From Reticulitermes lucifugus (Eukaryota; Arthropoda; Insecta; Blattodea; Rhinotermitidae): DNA of 64,000 nt. The position numbers and the translations under genes were made by a program. The stretch spans positions 42,547-106,546 of the forward strand of contig JAKCWW010000378.1 of NCBI GenBank assembly GCA_026260175.1. Direction: 5' to 3'. Shown one piece after another: positions 58,501 to 64,000 of the stretch (the first letter of the stretch is position 1; each line of letters starts with the position of its first letter). The notes below the pieces were generated by a model. It saw only the letters and a program-made list of their open reading frames with translations, made no database searches and had not been told where the DNA came from.

Positions 58501-61500
58501 CAGCCAGACACTGTGGTGGCGGGCGCGATAGGTGAGGGCACTCATGGGGCATCTGTTTGCTAGGTCGACGTTGGCTCAGGCAGCCACTGAGGTGGCGGGC
58601 ACAACAGGTGAGGGCGCTGGACTGGCCACTGTATCTGGGTCGGCGGTGGCTCAGCCAGCCACTGAGGTGCCGGGCACGACAGGTGAGGGTGCTGCCCTAG
58701 CCTCTGTTCGCTCTGCCGGCGTGGGCTCAACCAGCCACTGTGTTGGCGGGCACGAGATGTGAGGGCGCTGCTCTGGCCACTTTTCGTTCGGTTGGCGTGG
58801 ACCTAGCCAGCGACTGTGGTAACGGGGACGACAGGTGAGGGCGGTGCTCTGGCCTCTGTTCCCTCGATTGGCTTGGGCTCAACCAGCCACTGTGGTGGCG
58901 AGCACAACAGGTGAGTGCGCTTCTCTGGCCTCTGATCGCTTGGTCGGCGTGGGATCAGCCAGCCACTGTGGTGTGGTTCAAGACTGGTGAGGGCGCTGCT
59001 CTGGCCTCTGTTCGCTTGGTCGGCTTGGGCTCAGACAACCACTGTGGTGGCGGGCACGACAGGTGAGGGCGCTGCCATGGCCTCTATTCGCTTGGTCGGT
59101 TTGGGCTCAGAAAGCCACTGTGTTGGCGGGCACTATAGGTGAGGGCGCTGCTCTGGCCTCTGATCGCTCTTTCGGCGTGGGCTCAGCCAGCCACTGTGGT
59201 GGCGGGCACGACAGGTGAGGGCGCTGCTCTGGCCTCTGTTCTCTTGGTCGCCGTGGGCTCACCCAGCCACTGCGGTTGCGGACACGACAGGTGAGGGTGC
59301 TGCTCTGGCCTCTGTTCGCTTGGTCGTCGTGGGCTCAGCCAGCCGCTGTGGTGGCGGGCACGACAGGTGAGGGCGCTGGACTGGCCACTGTAACTCGGTC
59401 GGCGAGGGCTCAGCCAGCCACTGTGGTGATGGCACGACAGGTGAGGGCGCTGCAATGGCCTCTGTTCGCTCGATAGGCGTCGGCTCAGCCAGCCAATGTG
59501 TTGGCTGGCACGAAAGTTGAGGGCCCAGCTCTAGCCTCTGAACGCTCCGTCGGCGTGGGCTCAGACAGCCACTATGGTAGCGGCCACGTCAGGTGAGGGC
59601 GCTGCTCTGGCCTCTGTTCGCTCCGTCGGCGTGGGCTCAACCAGCCACTGCTGTGGCGGTCACGACAGGCGAGGGCGCTGATCTGGCCTCTGTTCGCTCT
59701 GTCTTCGTGGGCGTAGCCTGACACTGTGGTGGCGGGCACGACAGTTGAGGACACTCTTCTGGCCTCTTTTCGCTCGGTCGGTGTTGGCTCAGCCAACCAC
59801 TGTGGTTGCGGACACAAAAGCTGAGGGCGCTGATCTGGCCTTTGTTCCTTCTGTCGGCGTGGGCTCAGCCATCCACTGTGTTGGCGGGCACGATAGGGGA
59901 GGGCGCTGCTCTAGCCTCTGTTCGCTCGTTCATCGAAGGAACAGCCAGCCACTATGGTTACGGGCACGAAAGGTGAGGGCGCTGCTCTGTTCTCTGTCAG
60001 CTCGGTCGGCGTGGGCTCAACCAACCACTGTGGTGGCGGGCACGACAGATGAGTGCGCAGCTCTGGTCTTTGTTTGCTCGGTGGGCGTGGGCTCAGACAA
60101 CCGCTGTGGTGGCGGACACGACAGGTGTGGGCGCTGCTCTGGCCTATGTGCACTCGGTAGGAGTGGGCGCAGACACCCACTGTGGCGGCTGGAAGGTCAG
60201 ATGAGGGCGCTGCTCTGGCCTCTGTTGCCTCGGTCGGCGTGGGCTTAACCAGCCACTGTGGTGGCGGGCACAACAGTTGAGGGTGCTGCGCTGGCCCCTG
60301 TTCGCTTGGTCGGCTTGGGCTCAGAGAGCCTCTGTGGTGGCGGACACGGCAGGTGAGGGCGCTGCTCTGGCCTCTGTTCCCTCGGTAGGCGTGGGCTCAG
60401 CCCGGCACTGCGGTGGCGGGCACGACAGTTGAGGACGCTGCTCTGGTCTCTATTCCCTCGATCGGCGTGGGCTCAAGCAGCCACTGTGGTGGCAGGCACA
60501 ACAAGTGAGGGTGCTGCTATGGCCTGTGTTCGCTCGGTCGTCGTGGGCTCAGCCATCCACTATGGTGGCGGGCACGACAGGTGAGGGCACTCCTCTAGCC
60601 TCTGTTCGCTCGGTCAGCGTGGGCGCAGTCACCCACCGTGGTGGCGGGCAGAACAGATGAGGGTGCTGCTCTGGCCTCTGATTTCTTGGTGGGCGTGGGC
60701 TCAGAAAGTCTCTGTGGTGGCGGACACGATAGGTGAGGGCGCTGCTCTGGCCTTTGTTCCCTCGGTAGGCGTGGGCTCAGCCAGGCACTGTTGTGGCGGG
60801 CACGACAGGTGAAGGCGCTGCTCTGGCCTCTGTTCCCTCGATCGGCGTGGGCTCAACCAGCCACTGTGGTGGCGGGCACGACAGGTGAGGGCGCTGCTCT
60901 GTCCTCTGTTGCCTCGGTCGGCGTATGCTTAACCAGCCACTATGGTGGCGGGCTGGAAAGGTGAGGGCACTCTTCTGGCCTCTGTTCGCTCGGTCGACGT
61001 GGGCTCAACCACCCACTGTGGTGGCAGGCATTACAGGTGAGGTCGCTGCTCTGGCCTGTGTTCGCTCGGTCGGCGTGGGCTCAGCCAGCCACTGTTGTGG
61101 CGGGCACGACAGATGAGGGCGCTGCTCTGGTCTTTGTTCGCTCGGTGGGCGTGGGCTCAGACATCCACTGTGGTTGCGGACTCGACATGTGTGGGCGCTG
61201 CTCTGGCCTCTGTTCGATTGTTCGGCGTGGGCTCAGCCAGCCACTGTGGTGGCGGGCACGATAGGTGAGGGCGCTGGACTGGCCACTGTAGCTCGGTCAG
61301 CGAAGGCTCAGCCAGCCCCTGAGGTGCCGGGCACTACAGGTGAGGGTGCTGCCCTAGCCTCTGTTCGCTCGGCCGGCGTGGGCTCAACCAGCCACTTTGG
61401 AGGCGGGCACGAGAGGTGAGGGCGCTGCTCTGGCCACTGTTCGTTCGGTAGTCGTGGACTCAGCCAGCGACTGTGGTAACGGGGACGACAGGTGAGGGCG

Positions 61501-62830
61501 GTGCTCTGGCCTCTGTTCCCTCGATTGGCTTGGGCTCAACCAGCCACTGTGGTGGCGAGCACAACAGGTGAGTGCGCTTCTCTGGCCTCTGATCGCTTGG
61601 TCGGCGTGGGATCAGCCAGCCACTGTGGTGTGGTTCACGACAGGTGAGAGCGCTGCTCTGGCCTCTGTTCGCTTGGTCGGTTTGGGCTCAGACAACCACT
61701 GCGGTGGCGGGCACGACAGGTGAGGGCGCTGCCATGGATTCTGTTCGCTTGGTCGGTTTGGGCTCAGAAAGCCACTGGTTGCGGGCACTACAGGTGATGG
61801 CGCTGATGTGGCCTCTGTTCGCTTGGTCGGCTTTGGCTCATCCAGCCACTGAGGTGGTGGGCACAACAGGTGAGGGCGCTGCTCTGGCCTCTGTTCGCTT
61901 GGTCGGCGTGGGCTCAACCAGCCACTGTGGTGGCGGGCACGACAGGTGAGGGCCCTGCTCTGGCCTCTGATCGCTCGGTCGGCGTCGGCTCAGACAGCCA
62001 CTGTGTTAGCGGGCACGTCAGGTGAGGGCGCTGCTCTGGCCTCTGTTCGCTCGGTCGGCGTGGGCTCAACCAGCCACTGTCGTGGCAGGCACGACAGGTG
62101 AGGGCGTTCTTCTGGCCTCTGTTCGTTCTGTCGGCGTGGGCGTAGCCAGACACTGTGGTGGCGGGCACGACTGGTGATGGCGCTCTTCTGGCCTCTGTTC
62201 GCTCGGTCGGTGTTTGCTCAGCCAGCCACTGTGGTGGCGGACACGAAAGCTGAGGGCGCTGCTCTGGCCTCTGTTCGCTCTGTCGGCGTGGGCTCAGCCT
62301 ACCACTGTGGTGGCGGGCACGATAGGTGACGGCGCTGCTCTAGCCTCTGTTCGCTCGTTCGTCGAAGGATTAGCCAGCCACTGTGGTTGCGGGCAAGACA
62401 GGTGAGGGCGCTACGCTGGCTTCTGTTCGCTTGGTCGGCGAGCGCTCAGCCAGGCACTGTGGTGGCGGGCACGACAGGTGGGGGCGCTGCTCTGGCCTGT
62501 TAGCTCGGTCGGCGTGGGCTCAGACAGCCACTGAGGTGGCGGGCACGACAAATGACGGCGCTGCTGTGGTCCTTGTTCTCTTGGTGGGCGTGGGCTCAGC
62601 CAGCCACTGTGGTGGCGGTCTCGACAGTTTAGGGCGCTGCTCTGGCCTCTGTTCGCTTGGTCGGCGTGGGCACAGACATCCACTGTGGTGGCGGACACGA
62701 CAGGTGTGGGTGCTGCTCTGGCCTCTGTTCGCTTAGTCGGCGTGGGCTCAGAAAGCCACTGTGGTGGCGAGCACGACAGGTGAGGGCTCTGTTCTCGCCT
62801 CTGTTTCGCTCGTTCTGCGTGGGATCAGCT
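52542..62830 (-). repeat. 76-bp satellite array B, opposite orientation (about 135 units)
   Basis: Same unit as array A read on the minus strand (plus strand shows tgagggcgctgctctggcct, ctgttcgctcggtcggcgtg, ggctcagccagccactgtgg, tggcgggcacgacagg). The length is nearly equal to array A, but unit-by-unit variants are not mirrored, so it is not a simple copy of A folded back. Internal block duplications are present (56.68/57.81 kb; 58.79/61.45 kb). Confidence 0.95.
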
Positions 62831-63547
62831 AGCCAGCTCAGCTTTCGTCTCCGCCACCACAGTGACTGGCTAAGCCCACGCCGACAGAGCGACCAGAGGC
62901 CAGACCAGTGCCTTGAGCTTTCGTGTTCGCCACCACAGTGGTTGTTTGAGCACACGCCGACCGAGCGAACAGAGGCCAGCGCAGTGCCCTTACGTGTCGT
63001 GCCCGCAACCACAGTGGCTGGCTGAGCCCACGCCGACCAAGTGTAAAGAGGCCAGAGCAGTGCCCTCAACTATCGTGCCCGCTACCACAGTGTCTGGCTG
63101 AGCCTAAGCCGACAGAGCGAACAGTGGCCAGAGGAAACCCCTCACCTGTCGTGCCCGCCACCACAGTGGCTGGCTGAGCGTACGACGACCGAGCGAACAG
63201 AGGCCAGAGCAGCGCCCTCACCTGTCGTGCCCGCAACCGCAGTGGCCGACAGCGATCAGAGGTCAGAGCAGCGCCCTCACCTGTCGTGCCCGCCCACACA
63301 GTGGCTGGCTGAGCCCACGCCTAACGAGCGAACAGTGGCCAGATCTACTCCCTCACCTGTCGTTCTCGCCACCACAGTGGCTGGCTGAGCCCACGCCCTC
63401 CGAGAGAACTGATGCCAGATCTGCGCCCTCACCTGTCGTGTCCGCCACCACAGTGGCTGGTTGAGCCCACGCCGACGAAGCGAATAGAGGCCAGACCAGC
63501 GCCCTCATCTGTATTGCAAGCCACCACAATGGCTGGCTGAGCCCAAG
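62831..63547 (+). repeat. 76-bp satellite array C, orientation as array A (about 9 units)
   Basis: Orientation flips back within gatcagctagccagctcagc (about 62822-62841), then cgccaccacagtgactggct and further units to 63547. Units are diverged, with one short unit near 63240-63250. Confidence 0.92.
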
Positions 63548-63729
63548 CTCGTTGTAGGAGGACATACCTGACTCGGAATATTTTCAAAGACATGCCGTCG
63601 CGTGGTAGGAGGATATAACTGCCTCGAATGTTTTCCAAGTGTTGCCCGCGCTTTGTAGTTGGACCAACCTTAGGCTGCCTCCGAATATTTTAAGTGTTGG
63701 CGTCTCGTGTTTGTAGGACATACTGGCCG
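63548..63729 (+). repeat. 51-bp repeat array R51-3 (about 3.5 units)
   Basis: Nearly identical to the right edge of R51-2 (38690-38870): it shares gtcgcgtggtaggaggatat, the diverged gcgctttgtagttggacc unit and ggctgcctccgaatatttta. Confidence 0.9.
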
Positions 63730-63882
63730 TACGGGCCCGGCATTCGGTGTATATTCGCTGCTGCTCCAACCGAGATAATTTCGGCCTTCCCTGAAACATG
63801 AATAAACCCCTATTGCCTGGTTGTGGACGAATGCTGAGACTCGCCTCTGCTCAGCGCTCCATCGTCTGTTGCCAGATCGGCT
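63730..63882 (+). promoter_or_regulatory. rDNA module P copy 3, truncated
   Basis: Repeats gccgtacgggcccggcattc through ctgttgccagatcggc and then stops at 63882, where the sequence changes to ctagaaaccgg. Confidence 0.55.
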
Positions 63883-64000
63883 AGAAACCGGAGCACGGTG
63901 CGACAGTGCGCGCTCATACCTCGCGAAATAAACGTCGTAGAGAGGTCAGATTTGTTTCGTTTGATAGAGATTCGATTACTTCACTCGTGTTTCAGTGCAA
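63883..64000. other. Unassigned sequence after the rDNA-derived block
   Basis: The sequence no longer matches ETS copies 1-4. It contains gaaataaacgtcgtagagag. It could be other spacer DNA or ordinary flank; the window ends before this can be judged. Confidence 0.3.

Noticed and set aside
40500-63547. Dozens of open frames of 60-200 codons in the 76-bp arrays, for example 48560-49162 (minus) and 59745-60248 (plus)
   Set aside because: They occur in all frames on both strands. They follow from a stop-poor unit whose period cycles the frame every three units, and they show no conserved codon positions. I treat them as artefacts.
37601-63547. Possible CRISPR-like array
   Set aside because: The units are contiguous tandem repeats without unique spacers, and the setting is an insect genome.
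63883-64000. Telomere-type repeats near the satellite end
   Set aside because: No TTAGG or other telomeric run is visible in the window.

Overview
The window looks like nuclear DNA of an insect. The evidence is AT-rich gene-bearing sequence with intron-split genes, conserved animal genes, and LINE, SINE and mariner/hAT debris. The read-through peptides of these repeats resemble those I associate with large polyneopteran genomes such as cockroaches; that placement is a guess from recall, not a search.

Left part (1-37.6 kb). Three host genes lie on the + strand. (1) The last two coding exons of a UPF0547/C16orf87 homologue (1605-3095); its first exon lies outside the window or was not recognised. 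(2) A seven-exon gene (12967-23238) for a single-chain, thiamine-diphosphate-dependent phosphonopyruvate decarboxylase. All splice phases agree and sum to exactly 403 codons including the stop; one intron is GC-AG. (3) A complete three-exon ANAPC15 (APC15) gene (25755-28538, 118 aa) behind a CpG-richer upstream region. Introns and intergenic DNA hold three LINE families, tRNA-derived SINEs, hAT-like MITEs, two mariner-type remnants and several palindromic elements.

Right part (37.6-63.9 kb). The base composition jumps to GC-rich and the DNA is built almost wholly from ribosomal-DNA spacer. The parts are a 51-bp tandem repeat, a conserved module that follows it (candidate Pol I promoter plus start of the 5' external transcribed spacer), truncated 18S 5' ends, truncated 28S 3' ends, and a 76-bp tandem repeat. 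The first 76-bp array (about 40.45-51.02 kb) runs from a 28S 3' end to an ETS/18S 5' end, so it has the position of an intergenic spacer. After about 1.5 kb of rearranged ETS/18S pieces, a second array of nearly equal length (52.54-62.83 kb) runs in the opposite orientation. A short array then flips back (62.83-63.55 kb), followed by 51-bp repeats and another promoter/ETS module. No complete rRNA gene is present: at 39.42 kb the start of 18S is joined almost directly to the end of 28S, and two other 18S copies stop at the same base and continue into the same 51-bp repeat. This is a decayed, satellite-like, partly inverted derivative of rDNA, or an rDNA edge with assembly joins.

The three host genes do unrelated jobs: an uncharacterised basic protein, phosphonate (C-P bond) metabolism, and an APC/C subunit. 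I see no operon-like link between them. The long open frames in the satellite arrays follow from the repeat period and are not genes.
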